DNA from: Blastococcus xanthinilyticus
Lineage (GTDB): Bacteria; Actinomycetota; Actinomycetes; Mycobacteriales; Geodermatophilaceae
Length of the DNA: 64,000 bases
Direction of reading: 5' to 3'
NCBI RefSeq assembly: GCF_008124835.1
Contig: NZ_VNHW01000001.1
Coordinates: forward strand, 434,001 to 498,000
The notes under the pieces were generated by a model. The model ran no database searches and had not been told where the DNA came from. It saw only the letters and a program-made list of their open reading frames with translations. How positions within the stretch are numbered: the stretch's first letter is position 1; each line of letters opens with the position of its first letter. Shown here in pieces: positions 51,051-59,065 of the stretch. Made by a program: the position numbers and the translations under genes.

Positions 51051-52171
51051 CTGATCGCCTCGGCGGGGCGTCGGCGCGTCGGCTCCGCATCCACCGGACC
51101 GGCGGCGCCGGCCGGCCCGGCGACGTCGGCGGCACCGCCGGCGACGGGGAAGGCCACGGCCGCACCGACCACCTCGATGCCGACCTCCTGACCCACCGAG
51201 GGCAGGTCGGCGCCCTCCAGCCGGGCGGTCACGGTCTGGCCACCCGGCAGCTCGAGGTGCGCCCGGGAGTCGTGCCCGTAGTAGTCGAGGGCGCGTACCC
51301 GGCCACGCGGCCCGCGGCCAGCCGGGGCGACCAGCCGCAGCTGCTCGGGACGCACCAGGATCCGCGCCGGGCCGGCGGGGACCGCGCCCGTGACGGCCAG
51401 GCTGCCCAGCACCGACTCCGCGCGCCCGTCCCGGACGTCGCCGGCCAGGACCACCGACTCCCCCACGAAGGCGGCGACGTCGAGGTCGGCCGGCCGCTGG
51501 TAGAGGGTCCGCGGATCGCTGAGCTGCACCAGCCGCCCACCGCGCAGCACCGCCACCTGGTCGGCCATCGACAGCGCCTCGGCCTGGTCGTGGGTGACCA
51601 GCAGCGCGGTGGCCCCGGCGGCGGCGAGCGCGGCGCCCACGGCCTGCCGGGTGTCCTCCCGGAGCCCCGCGTCGAGGGAGGAGAAGGGCTCGTCGAGCAG
51701 GACGATCGAGGGCTCGGGCGCCAGCGCGCGGGCCAGCGCCACGCGCTGCTGCTGGCCGCCGGAGAGCTGGTGCGGCGACCGGTCGGCGAGGTCGACGTCC
51801 AGACCGACGAGGTCCAGCAGCTCGCGGACCAGCCCGCGGTCGCGCCGCCGTTGCCGGGCCAGCCCGAAGGTGACGTTGCCGGCGACGGTGAGGTGCGGGA
51901 AGAGACCGCCCTCCTGCGGGACGAACCCGATACCGCGGCTGCGGGCGGGCACGCCGCGCCCGGCGCCGGCCACGAGCCGGTCGCCGAGGGTGACGCTTCC
52001 GCTGTCCGGGTCGTCGAAGCCGGCGACCAGCCGCAGCAGCGTCGTCTTGCCGCACCCGGAGGGTCCGAGCAGGGCGGTGAGGCCCCCGGCCGGCACGTGC
52101 AGGTCCACTCCGGTGAGCACCGGGGTGGACCCGAACGCCTTGGTCAGGGCGGTGACGGTCAGGGAGCTCAT
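51047..52171 (-). CDS. Ferric iron ABC transporter ATP-binding protein
   Basis: A 374-residue FbpC/SfuC-type ATPase: Walker A GPSGCGKTTLLRLVAG (~36-51), GFVPQEGGLFPHLTV, signature LSGGQQQRVALARAL, Walker B SIVLLDEPFSSLDAGLR, and LLVTHDQAEALSMADQVAVL. A C-terminal TOBE domain (ILVRPEQLRLVAPAG) follows. It energises the permease encoded next to it and overlaps that gene by 4 bp. Its last codons overlap the iron box of the following operon. Confidence 0.94.
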   Translation of the reverse strand: MSSLTVTALTKAFGSTPVLTGVDLHVPAGGLTALLGPSGCGKTTLLRLVAGFDDPDSGSVTLGDRLVAGAGRGVPARSRGIGFVPQEGGLFPHLTVAGNVTFGLARQRRRDRGLVRELLDLVGLDVDLADRSPHQLSGGQQQRVALARALAPEPSIVLLDEPFSSLDAGLREDTRQAVGAALAAAGATALLVTHDQAEALSMADQVAVLRGGRLVQLSDPRTLYQRPADLDVAAFVGESVVLAGDVRDGRAESVLGSLAVTGAVPAGPARILVRPEQLRLVAPAGRGPRGRVRALDYYGHDSRAHLELPGGQTVTARLEGADLPSVGQEVGIEVVGAAVAFPVAGGAADVAGPAGAAGPVDAEPTRRRPAEAIS

Positions 52172-53766
52172 GGAAGCAGACCTCGTCGGGTGTTCCGGGA
52201 GAGCAGGACGGTGGCCGGGGCGGAGAGCAGGACCATGACGACCGCGTACGGAGCGGCCGCCCCGTACTCGAAGGCCGAGCTCGCCGACCAGAACGCCGTG
52301 GCGAGGGTCGTCGTCCCGGTCGGGGCGAGCAGCAGGGTGGCGGTCAGCTCGGTGACCACCGCCAGGAAGACCAGCGCGGCCCCGGCACCCAGCCCCGGCG
52401 CGAGCAGCGGGAGGGTGATCCGCCGGAGCCGGTCGGCGCCGGAGGAGCCCAGGGACGCCGCCACGTCGTCGTAGAGCGGCGGCGACTGCTCGACCGCCGC
52501 CCGGACGGGGACGACCGCCCGCGGCAGGAACAGGATCGCGTAGGCCGCGATCAGGACCGGCACGGTCTGGTACAGCCAGGGGGTGGCCCGGATGCTGATC
52601 GTCACCAGCGCCAGGGCGACCACGATGCCGGGGACCGCGCTGCCCACGTAGGTGGCCCGCTCCAGCAGCGTGGCCACCCGGCTGCGCGCCCGGACGGCGA
52701 GCCGCCCGGTGGGCAGCGCCAGCGCGGTGGTGACCACCGCCGCGACGGCGGCCAGCGCCAGCGTGGTGGCGGTGGTGGTGGCCAGGTCGGCGACGTCGAG
52801 GTCGCCGGCGGCCCCGGCCAGGGTCCAGTACGCCAGCGCGCCGAGCGGGACGAGCAGGGCCGCCACCACCAGCGCCGCGAGCGCGGAGAGCGCCGGGAGG
52901 GTCCACCGGCCGAGAGCCGCCGGGCGGACCGGGCGGACGGCTCCGCGACCGCTCCCGGCGTAGCTGCGCGCACCGCGCAGCCGGAGCTCCGCGACGAGCA
53001 GGAGCAGGCACAGGAGCACGAGCACCCCGGCCAGCATCGTCGCGCCCGGACCGTTGAACGTCGCCCGGTACTGGTCGTAGATGGCGGTGGTGAAGGTCGG
53101 GTACCGCAGCATCTGCAGGGCACCGAACTCGGCGAGCAGGTGCAGGGCCACCAGCAGGCTGCCGCCGAGCAGGGCGACCCGCAGCTGCGGCAGCTGCACC
53201 CGGGCGAACACCGCCCAGCCGGACAGGCCCAGGCCCCGCGCGGTCTCCTCCAGCGCCGGGTCCAGGCCACGGAAAGCGGCCACCGCCGGCAGGTAGACGA
53301 ACGGGAAGTAGGACAGCGAGACGACCAGCAGCGCCCCGGCGTAGGTGTCCAGCCCGGGCAGCAGCGAGATCCAGGCGAAGCTGTTCACGAACGCCGGGAC
53401 CGCCAGGGGCGCCACGAGCAGCACGTGCCAGATCCGCCGGCCGGGCACGGTCGAGCGCTCGACCAGCCAGGCGGCGCCCACCCCCAGGACGGCGCACACG
53501 GCGACCGTCCCGAGCACCAGCCGGCAGGTGTTCCAGAGCAGCTCCGCCACCCGCGGCCGCAGGACCAGCTCACGGACGCCGGACCAGCCGACGTCCACGG
53601 TGTAGCCGGCGATGTAGCCCAGCGGCAGCAGCGCCAGGACGGCCACGCAGACGGCCAGCGCCAAGGTCACCGGCGAGCGCCGCAGCCGGCGACCGCCGCG
53701 GGCGGCCACGCCGGAGCCCCGGGGCGCCGGGGGTACCGGCGCTCCGGGGCTCGCGGGGTCGAGCAC
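52168..53766 (-). CDS. Ferric iron ABC transporter permease
   Basis: A 532-residue fused FbpB-type permease with two copies of the inner-membrane module and about twelve helices. EETARGLGLSGWAVFARVQL and YDDVAASLGSSGADRLRRIT are the two EAA-type coupling motifs. It is paired with the FutA/FbpA-like binding protein and the ATPase. No ATG is available, so GTG 53766 is the best start, 9 bp after the previous stop, without a good ribosome site. Confidence 0.92.
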   Translation of the reverse strand: MLDPASPGAPVPPAPRGSGVAARGGRRLRRSPVTLALAVCVAVLALLPLGYIAGYTVDVGWSGVRELVLRPRVAELLWNTCRLVLGTVAVCAVLGVGAAWLVERSTVPGRRIWHVLLVAPLAVPAFVNSFAWISLLPGLDTYAGALLVVSLSYFPFVYLPAVAAFRGLDPALEETARGLGLSGWAVFARVQLPQLRVALLGGSLLVALHLLAEFGALQMLRYPTFTTAIYDQYRATFNGPGATMLAGVLVLLCLLLLVAELRLRGARSYAGSGRGAVRPVRPAALGRWTLPALSALAALVVAALLVPLGALAYWTLAGAAGDLDVADLATTTATTLALAAVAAVVTTALALPTGRLAVRARSRVATLLERATYVGSAVPGIVVALALVTISIRATPWLYQTVPVLIAAYAILFLPRAVVPVRAAVEQSPPLYDDVAASLGSSGADRLRRITLPLLAPGLGAGAALVFLAVVTELTATLLLAPTGTTTLATAFWSASSAFEYGAAAPYAVVMVLLSAPATVLLSRNTRRGLLP

Positions 53767-53774
53767 GGGAACGG

Positions 53775-54785
53775 TCAGAGGAGACCCACTTCCTGCATCA
53801 GCTCGGTCACCCGGGCGGCGTCGAGGTCGCCGGGGTCGAGCTGCGGTGCGCCCAACCTGGCCAGCGGCGGTAGCGAGTCGGCCGACGCGACGCCGGTGCC
53901 GACCGCGTACTCCAGGGCGTCGCTGTCGGCCAGCCGCTCCTGGGCGGCCGGGCCGGTCAGGTACTCGACCAGCCGCTGGGCCTGCTCCTGCTGGTCGGAG
54001 GAGGCGAGCACGCCGGCGCCGGAGACGCTGAGGAAGGCGCCGGGATCGGCGTTGCCGAAGTAGTGCAGCTCGGCGTCGTCGCCCACGAGACCGCCCTCGG
54101 CCTGGTCGCGGTACCAGTAGTAGTGGTACATGACCCCGAGGTCGACCTCGCCCTCGTCCACCGCCTTCATCACCGCGGTGTTGCTGGCGTAGATCTCGGC
54201 GTTGCGCTCCAGGCCGGCCAGCCACTCCCGGGTGGCCTCCTCGCCCTCGAGGGCCAGCACCGCGCTGACGATCGCCTGGAAGTCCGCGCCGCCGGCGGCG
54301 ATGCCCACGCGCCCCTGGTACTCCGGGTCGGCGAGCTCCAGGATCGAGGCGGGCAGCTGGTCCTCGCCGACCGCCTCCGCGTTGTAGGCGAGCACGGTGG
54401 AGCGGGCGGCGAAGCCGACCCAGTTCCCCGAGGACGGGCGGAACTGCTCGCCGACCCGGCCGAGCGTGCCCTCGGCCAGCGGCGCGAGGAGCCCGGCAGC
54501 GTCGACGGCGTCGATGGCCGGGCTGTTCTCGGTGAGGAAGACGTCGGCGGGCGAGGCGTCGCCCTCCTCGATGATCTGGTTCGCCAGCTCCGAATCGTTG
54601 GCGTCGCGGAACTCCAGCTCGATGCCGGTCTCCTCGGTGAAGTCGGCGAGCATCGTGCGGACCAGGCTCTCGTGCTGAGCGCTGTACACGGTGAGCGTGT
54701 CGGCGTCCGAACCACAGGCGGCCAGCGACGCCGCCAGGGTGAGGGTGGAGACGGCGCCCGCGGTCGCGCGCCCGAGCCTGGTCAC
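53775..54785 (-). CDS. Ferric iron ABC transporter solute-binding lipoprotein
   Basis: A 336-residue FbpA/FutA-type binding protein. The signal ends in LAASLAAC, a lipobox, so it is a lipoprotein. TVYSAQHESLVRTMLADFTE, then NQIIEEGDASPADVFLTENS and GVMYHYYWYRDQAEGG show the tyrosine cluster that binds bare Fe3+ in this group. GTG 54785 has AGGAGG 7 bp upstream; an ATG 30 bp further up would place the iron box inside the gene. It leads the binding protein-permease-ATPase operon. Confidence 0.94.
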   Translation of the reverse strand: MTRLGRATAGAVSTLTLAASLAACGSDADTLTVYSAQHESLVRTMLADFTEETGIELEFRDANDSELANQIIEEGDASPADVFLTENSPAIDAVDAAGLLAPLAEGTLGRVGEQFRPSSGNWVGFAARSTVLAYNAEAVGEDQLPASILELADPEYQGRVGIAAGGADFQAIVSAVLALEGEEATREWLAGLERNAEIYASNTAVMKAVDEGEVDLGVMYHYYWYRDQAEGGLVGDDAELHYFGNADPGAFLSVSGAGVLASSDQQEQAQRLVEYLTGPAAQERLADSDALEYAVGTGVASADSLPPLARLGAPQLDPGDLDAARVTELMQEVGLL

Positions 54786-54800
54786 GAAGTCCTCCTGCAG

Positions 54801-54819
54801 ATAGGCGAGGCACACCTAA
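54801..54819 (-). promoter_or_regulatory. DtxR/IdeR-like iron box
   Basis: On the minus strand the 19 bases TTAGGTGTGCCTCGCCTAT match TTAGGTTAGGCTAACCTAA at 13 positions, including the whole TTAGGT arm and the CCTA arm. It is 16 bp upstream of the iron-transporter operon start. Confidence 0.75.
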
Positions 54820-54883
54820 GCACGTGCGCCGGGAGCGCGGCCAGCCGCCTCGGCCGGGAGCACCGTGGGATACAACGGACCCC

Positions 54884-55339
54884 ATGCGCGCCACCCGTGC
54901 CGAGCCCCCCCACCTGCGCCGCGCGCGGTTCGCCGACCTGACACCCTTCGAGGTCTACGCGCTCTGCCGGCTGCGGGTCGACGTCTTCGTGGTGGAGCAG
55001 GAGTGCCCCTACCCCGAGCTCGACGGTCGGGACCTCGAGCCCGCCACCGAGCACCTGTGGCTGGAGTCCGACGGCGAGGTGCTGGCGACCATCCGCGTGC
55101 TCGACGACGGCGCCACCCGCGCCATCGGGCGGGTGGCCACCGCGGCGACCGCCCGCGGGCGCGGGCTGGCCGCCCGGCTCATCGAGGAGGGCATCGCCGG
55201 CTACGGCCACCTCCCCCTGACCCTCGGCGCCCAGGCCCACCTGGAGGACTGGTACGCCCGCTTCGGCTTCCGGCGCAGCGGACCGGGATACCTCGAGGAC
55301 GGCATCCCGCACGTACCGATGCGCCGCGAGCCGGCGTGA
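54884..55339 (+). CDS. ElaA-type GNAT N-acetyltransferase
   Basis: A 151-residue GNAT protein. FEVYALCRLRVDVFVVEQEC followed by PYPELDGRDLEPATEHLWL is the ElaA signature, and the acetyl-CoA loop is GRVATAATARGRGLAARLIE. ElaA acceptors are unknown. ATG 54884 starts just before the conserved part; an earlier ATG at 54824 lies in the divergent iron promoter. Its stop overlaps the next start (GTGA). Confidence 0.9.
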   Translation: MRATRAEPPHLRRARFADLTPFEVYALCRLRVDVFVVEQECPYPELDGRDLEPATEHLWLESDGEVLATIRVLDDGATRAIGRVATAATARGRGLAARLIEEGIAGYGHLPLTLGAQAHLEDWYARFGFRRSGPGYLEDGIPHVPMRREPA

Positions 55340-55638
55340 CCGGGGACGACACGCTGCTGCGGGAGGCGGCGGACCGGCTGGAGCGGCTGGCGGCGCGGAC
55401 GACCGGCGGAGACTGGCGCGTGGCCGGCCTGCTGGCCAGCCGGCCCGAGGTCGTCGCGCACGCGCCGGACGGCGGCACCGAGCACGTCGCCGAGGCGCGG
55501 GAGCGCAGCGGCGCCTGGATCGCCGCGCTCTCCCCCGCCCTGGCCGGTCCGCTGGCGGCCTGGCTCCGGGCGTCGACCGGGGCGGCGTCGCCGGAGGCGG
55601 CCGCGGTCGCCCGGCACCTGCTGCGGCGGCTGCCCTGA
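55336..55638 (+). CDS. Hypothetical protein, helical
   Basis: A 100-residue, predominantly helical soluble protein: LLREAADRLERLAARTTGGD, then WRVAGLLASRPEVVAHAP and GAWIAALSPALAGPLAAWLR. It has no cysteine and no membrane helix. Coupling to the elaA-like gene by a 4-bp overlap suggests co-expression. Similar short proteins are found in other actinobacteria, often annotated only as hypothetical. Confidence 0.7.
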   Translation: MTGDDTLLREAADRLERLAARTTGGDWRVAGLLASRPEVVAHAPDGGTEHVAEARERSGAWIAALSPALAGPLAAWLRASTGAASPEAAAVARHLLRRLP

Positions 55639-55666
55639 GCGCGGCCGCACTGGGTAGTCGCCGGGC

Positions 55667-56356
55667 ATGAGTCCACGTCCGGCACCCGAACCCGGAGGCC
55701 CGCACCCCGGCGAGCCCGCCGACACCGCCCCCGAGAAGGAGGGGCTGGCCCGGCGGCTGGACAAGCCGATGGGCGCGCTCGGGCTGGTGTTCGTCCTCGT
55801 GGTGCTCGGCCAGTCGCTGGCCCGCGAGGCCTGGCTGGTGACCACGCTGAGCGTCGTCGGGTGGGTGTTGTGGGCGGTCTTCGTGGCCGAGTTCGGCTAC
55901 CGGGCCGTCACCGCCACCGACCGGCGGCGCTTCTGGACCCGGAACTGGTGGCAGCTGGTCTTCCTCGCCGTGCCGTTCCTCCGGTTCGCCCGCGCCCTCA
56001 CGCTGCTCCGCGCGGCGCGGGTGGGCGGAGTCGTGTCGGCGGCCGTGCGCGGCTCGCGCTCGGCCGGCCGGCTGCTGAGCGGCCGGATCGGCTGGCTCGG
56101 CGCCGTGACGGTCGTCGTGGTGCTGGCGGTCAGCCAGCTGCTCTACGTCCTGGGCGCTTACGACTCCTACGCCACCGCGCTGTACGACGCGGCGCTGGCC
56201 ACCGTCAGCGGGGAGCCGCTGACCGCGGACGGCGGGCTGGCCCGGGTCCTCGACGTCGCCCTGGCCGTCTACTCGGTGGCCGTCTTCGCGACGCTCGCCG
56301 GCGCCTTCGGCGCCTACTACCTCGACCGCGGGACGGGCGAGCGGACCGCGGCCTGA
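55667..56356 (+). CDS. Voltage-sensor ion channel-like protein lacking a K+ filter
   Basis: A 229-residue membrane protein built like a voltage-gated channel monomer: helices ~37-53, ~58-77, ~92-104, an S4-like helix with regular arginines (RFARALTLLRAARVGGVVSA, ~106-125, plus RGSRSAGR), S5 ~141-160, a pore-like loop ~167-190 and S6 ~193-214. Where potassium channels read TVGYG the loop reads ATVSGEPLTADGG, so K+ selectivity is not expected. It could conduct another ion or act as a voltage sensor only. The family is widespread in actinobacteria as an ion transporter-like protein. Confidence 0.8.
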   Translation: MSPRPAPEPGGPHPGEPADTAPEKEGLARRLDKPMGALGLVFVLVVLGQSLAREAWLVTTLSVVGWVLWAVFVAEFGYRAVTATDRRRFWTRNWWQLVFLAVPFLRFARALTLLRAARVGGVVSAAVRGSRSAGRLLSGRIGWLGAVTVVVVLAVSQLLYVLGAYDSYATALYDAALATVSGEPLTADGGLARVLDVALAVYSVAVFATLAGAFGAYYLDRGTGERTAA

Positions 56357-56418
56357 ACGACCGCGAGCCCGGCCCTTCCGCGGGCGTGGCGGGGCGGCGC
56401 CGGGGGTAGGGCCGGGCC

Positions 56419-56805
56419 ATGAGCAGCGACGACGTGGCCGCGGGTGGGTTCGCCGCCCGGCTCGGGGCCCGCCCCGAGGCGACCGAGGACGGTTCCGCCC
56501 GGCTGGCCTTCGAGGTCACCGAGGACCACCTGAACCCGGCCGGCACGCTGCACGGGGGCGTGCTCGCCACCCTCGTCGACACCGCCATGGGCATGGCGGT
56601 GCGCACCACCACCGGCGACGGCGACGTGCCCGCGACCAGTCAGCTCACCGTCACCTACCTGCGCCCGGGGAAGCCGGGACCGCTCATCGTCACCGCCCGG
56701 GTGCGCACCCGCGGCGAGCACCTGACGGTGTGCGAGGCCGACGTCGAGCAGGACGACCGGTCCCTCGCGCACGCGGTCGCGACCTTCGCCCTGCTGCACC
56801 GCTGA
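56419..56805 (+). CDS. PaaI-type hotdog thioesterase
   Basis: A 128-residue hotdog-fold acyl-CoA thioesterase. The helix motif HLNPAGTLHGGVLATLVDTA holds the catalytic Asn/Gly and Asp, and SQLTVTYLRPGKPGPLIVTA is the matching strand pair. Length and motif fit the PaaI/YdiI group. It is a single gene with no partner in the window that identifies its acyl substrate. Confidence 0.9.
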   Translation: MSSDDVAAGGFAARLGARPEATEDGSARLAFEVTEDHLNPAGTLHGGVLATLVDTAMGMAVRTTTGDGDVPATSQLTVTYLRPGKPGPLIVTARVRTRGEHLTVCEADVEQDDRSLAHAVATFALLHR

Positions 56806-56818
56806 GGGGTCGGCAGCG

Positions 56819-57019
56819 TCAGGCGGGCGCCGCCGCCACCACCGCCGCGGGCGTCGGGGCGCCGACCTCCTCGGCCTCGTCGGCGCCGAGCCCGACGATG
56901 AGCAGCCAGCCGAAGATGACGACGAGGACGAGCGCGATCACCAGGGGGATGATCAACCGGCCGCGGCGGCGCCCCTCCGGGGAGCCACCGGCCTGCTCGG
57001 GGCGGTCGTTCGAGTGCAC
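56819..57019 (-). CDS. Small single-helix membrane protein, start uncertain
   Basis: About 66 residues: a charged start (VHSNDRPEQAGGSPEGRRRG), one strong membrane helix (LIIPLVIALVLVVIFGWLL) and an acidic Ala-rich tail. The helix makes a real gene likely. The start is odd: the best ribosome site (AGGAGGT, 7 bp before an ATG at 57030) points to a different reading frame, which would give MSHPCTRTT and stop after 25 codons. The in-frame choices are GTG 57019 or GTG 57106. An indel near 57020 would explain this. Confidence 0.5.
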   Translation of the reverse strand: MHSNDRPEQAGGSPEGRRRGRLIIPLVIALVLVVIFGWLLIVGLGADEAEEVGAPTPAAVVAAAPA

Positions 57020-57151
57020 GGGTGCGACATGCGCGGTACCTCCTGACGGGGCACGGCGGCCGGCAGACCGCCTCCCCGGCTCGTTGCCCACCTCGGGGGC
57101 GGTCACTCCTGCCGGCGAGCACGACCGCCCGGGGACGAGGACGATCGGGGC

Positions 57152-57433
57152 ATGACCACTGCCACCTGGAACGGGCTCGTCGTCGCCGAGTCCGACGACA
57201 TCGTCACCGTCGAGGGCAACGCCTACTTCCCGCGGGACGCGGTCCGCGAGGACGTGCTACGGCCCTCCGAGACGCACACCGTGTGCCCCTGGAAGGGCAC
57301 CGCCTCCTACCTCACCCTGGAGGTCGACGGGCAGAGGAACCGGGACGCCGCCTGGTACTACCCGGAGCCGAAGGACGCCGCCCGGGAGATCGCCGGGCGG
57401 GTCGCCTTCTGGAAGGGCGTCGAGGTGCGCTGA
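57152..57433 (+). CDS. DUF427 domain-containing protein
   Basis: A 93-residue DUF427 protein: TATWNGLVVAESDDIVTVEG, NAYFPRDAVREDVLRPSETH, TVCPWKGTASYLTLEVDG, AAWYYPEPKDAAREIAGRVA and FWKGVEV. These are near-consensus for the family, a small beta-barrel of unknown function. The cysteine in the TVCPWKG motif is almost invariant. Confidence 0.93.
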   Translation: MTTATWNGLVVAESDDIVTVEGNAYFPRDAVREDVLRPSETHTVCPWKGTASYLTLEVDGQRNRDAAWYYPEPKDAAREIAGRVAFWKGVEVR

Positions 57434-57470
57434 GCGGTCGTGGTGGGCTGGGCCGACGATGCGCGGGGGC

Positions 57471-57881
57471 TCAGCGACCGGGCCGGCTGCCGGCCAGCTC
57501 CCGGGCGGAGGCGGCGGCGTCGGCGTCGAGTTGCCCGCCGACCAGCTCGGTGAAGGTGTCCCAGGCCCGCCGCGGGGTCGTGCCGAGCGCGGCGGCGATC
57601 TGCTCCCAGTCGGCGCCGCCGCGCAGGGCCGCGCGCATGCCGACCAGCCGGCTGTCGTGCGCCTTGCGGGAGACGACCTCGCCGAGCGCCAGGAGCTCCA
57701 GCGACTCGTGGACGTCGAGCTGCGTGCCGGTGTCGCGCAGCGTGGCGGCCCAGGAGTCCTCGTCGTCGTGGACCGTGTTCAGTGCGGTGTCGCCGTTGTC
57801 GCGGCGGCTGAGGAAGTCCAGCCGGGTCGCGGCCGTCGTCAGCGAGAACTCCGCCTCGAGGGCCTCGGGTGTGATGCTCAT
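57471..57881 (-). CDS. Hypothetical helix-turn-helix-like protein
   Basis: A 136-residue, acidic, helical protein with a C-terminal helix-turn-helix-like segment (DWEQIAAALGTTPRRAWDTF) and a central part AALRGG. It contains TRLDFLSRRDNGDTALNTVH near the N-terminus. No family was recognised. A 22-bp perfect palindrome touches the start codon, so its expression may be controlled there. Confidence 0.65.
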   Translation of the reverse strand: MSITPEALEAEFSLTTAATRLDFLSRRDNGDTALNTVHDDEDSWAATLRDTGTQLDVHESLELLALGEVVSRKAHDSRLVGMRAALRGGADWEQIAAALGTTPRRAWDTFTELVGGQLDADAAASARELAGSRPGR

Positions 57882-57903
57882 GAGAACGGGGATCCCCGTT
57901 CTC
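57882..57903. repeat. 22-bp perfect palindrome adjacent to a start codon
   Basis: The palindrome has arms GAGAACGGGGA and TCCCCGTTCTC and begins at the base immediately upstream of the minus-strand ATG (57879-57881). It could be an operator, a dispersed palindromic repeat or a stem that hides the ribosome site. Confidence 0.8.
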
Positions 57904-57946
57904 CCCGGCGCGCCAAACGCGGCCGGCCGGCGATGTCGCGCACACC

Positions 57947-57983
57947 AGAGGGCCCGCACTGCCTGTGGCAGCGCGGGCCCTCT
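57947..57983. terminator. Two-stage hairpin terminator
   Basis: AGAGGGCCCGC pairs exactly with GCGGGCCCTCT, and an inner CTGCC-TGT-GGCAG stem continues the hairpin. It lies 36 bp after the stop of the ferritin-like gene on the minus strand. Confidence 0.7.
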
Positions 57984-58018
57984 CGGTGCACCCCCCTGCG
58001 CGAGCAGGGGATCCTTGC

Positions 58019-58993
58019 TCAGCTGGTGACGCCTACCGCGTCCTTGGCGAGCGCGGCGAGCTGGGTCTGCGCGGCGCTGGCCACGTTCGCCCGGTTCTTG
58101 TGCGTCTCCTCGTACCGGATGATCACGTTGATGTCGTGCGGGGTCTTCAGCTGCTTGACGGCCTTGACCGCATCCTGCACCGACAGCGAGTCGTAGCCCT
58201 TGATGGGCAGCTCGTCGGCGGTCACGTCGCCGAGCTCCTCGCGGGCCGCGCGGGCGACCTCGGCGGCGTCCTGGTTCCCCTCGCGCTGGGCGATCCGCTC
58301 GGCCCGGCGCAGCGAGGCGGCGCGACCGACGGTGAGGGTCTCGCGGACCGCGTCGCTCAGGGCGGCGGCCCGGTCGGAGACGGCGGAGAAGCGGTCGGAG
58401 GTCTCCTCGCCGGCGTGCTTCACGGTGTCGACGGCGTTGTTGACCGTGTTGGCCCAGAAGCGGACCGGCGCGTTGACGCCGCGGGCGACGGCGCCGGCGA
58501 CCCGCTGCGCGGGGGTGGCGACGAGGGCGGCGGGACCGCCCAGGGCCTCCTCGGCGAGGACGACGGTCAGCCACTCGACCGTGGCGGTGTGCGCCTCGAT
58601 GAGCTTCTCGGCGAGCCGGCGGACCTTGGTCTCACCCGCGGTGTCGGCCAGCACCTTGAGGTATGTGGCGCGGTCGAGCAGCTGGTGCTCGAGCTGCAGG
58701 TCCTGCAGCAGGGCCTCCTCGACGGAGCCGGCCTGCTCGAAGGTGGCCTTGAGCCCGGCGGAGAGCCGGCCGACCAGCGGGGTGACGACGTCCGGGACGC
58801 CGCCGAGGGCGCGCAGCTGCTCGGTGATCTCGAGCGAGCGGGCCGCCGCGTTGTCGGCGTTCTGGGTCAGCTCCCGGCGGACGGCGTCGGTGCGCGCCTG
58901 GGAGATGCGGGTCCGTGCGATCTGCTCCTCGGTCTGCGTGAGCAGGACGAGGGCGCGCAGCTGGTTGACGAGCTTGGCGTTGTTGTCGGTCAT
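58019..58993 (-). CDS. Ferritin-like domain protein with helical C-terminal extension
   Basis: A 324-residue, mostly helical protein. The N-terminal ~150 residues contain paired motifs of a ferritin-like four-helix bundle: LLTQTEEQIARTRISQA, ARSLEITEQLRALGGVPDVV, LEHQLLDRATYLKVLADTAG and LAEKLIEAHTATVEWL, with Glu and His residues spaced as possible di-iron ligands. The C-terminal half (SDRFSAVSDRAAALSDAVRE) is coiled-coil-like and ends in DINVIIRYEETHKNR. Similar proteins are named ferritin-like in actinobacterial genomes. Iron storage is not proven. A possible CIRCE half-site lies upstream. Confidence 0.75.
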   Translation of the reverse strand: MTDNNAKLVNQLRALVLLTQTEEQIARTRISQARTDAVRRELTQNADNAAARSLEITEQLRALGGVPDVVTPLVGRLSAGLKATFEQAGSVEEALLQDLQLEHQLLDRATYLKVLADTAGETKVRRLAEKLIEAHTATVEWLTVVLAEEALGGPAALVATPAQRVAGAVARGVNAPVRFWANTVNNAVDTVKHAGEETSDRFSAVSDRAAALSDAVRETLTVGRAASLRRAERIAQREGNQDAAEVARAAREELGDVTADELPIKGYDSLSVQDAVKAVKQLKTPHDINVIIRYEETHKNRANVASAAQTQLAALAKDAVGVTS

Positions 58994-59056
58994 GACGGAA
59001 ACAGCTCCAGGGACTTGGGGATGACCTGACGGTCTCTTACATGCCCCAAGACCCGG

Positions 59057-59065
59057 GAGTGCTAA
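59057..59065. promoter_or_regulatory. CIRCE-like half-site
   Basis: GAGTGCTAA is identical to one arm of the HrcA operator CIRCE. The other arm is poorly conserved (3-4 of 9 bases). It is 64 bp upstream of the ferritin-like gene, in the 143-bp gap to the zinc ribbon gene. TGCTAACA and TGCTAGCA repeat nearby. Confidence 0.3.
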
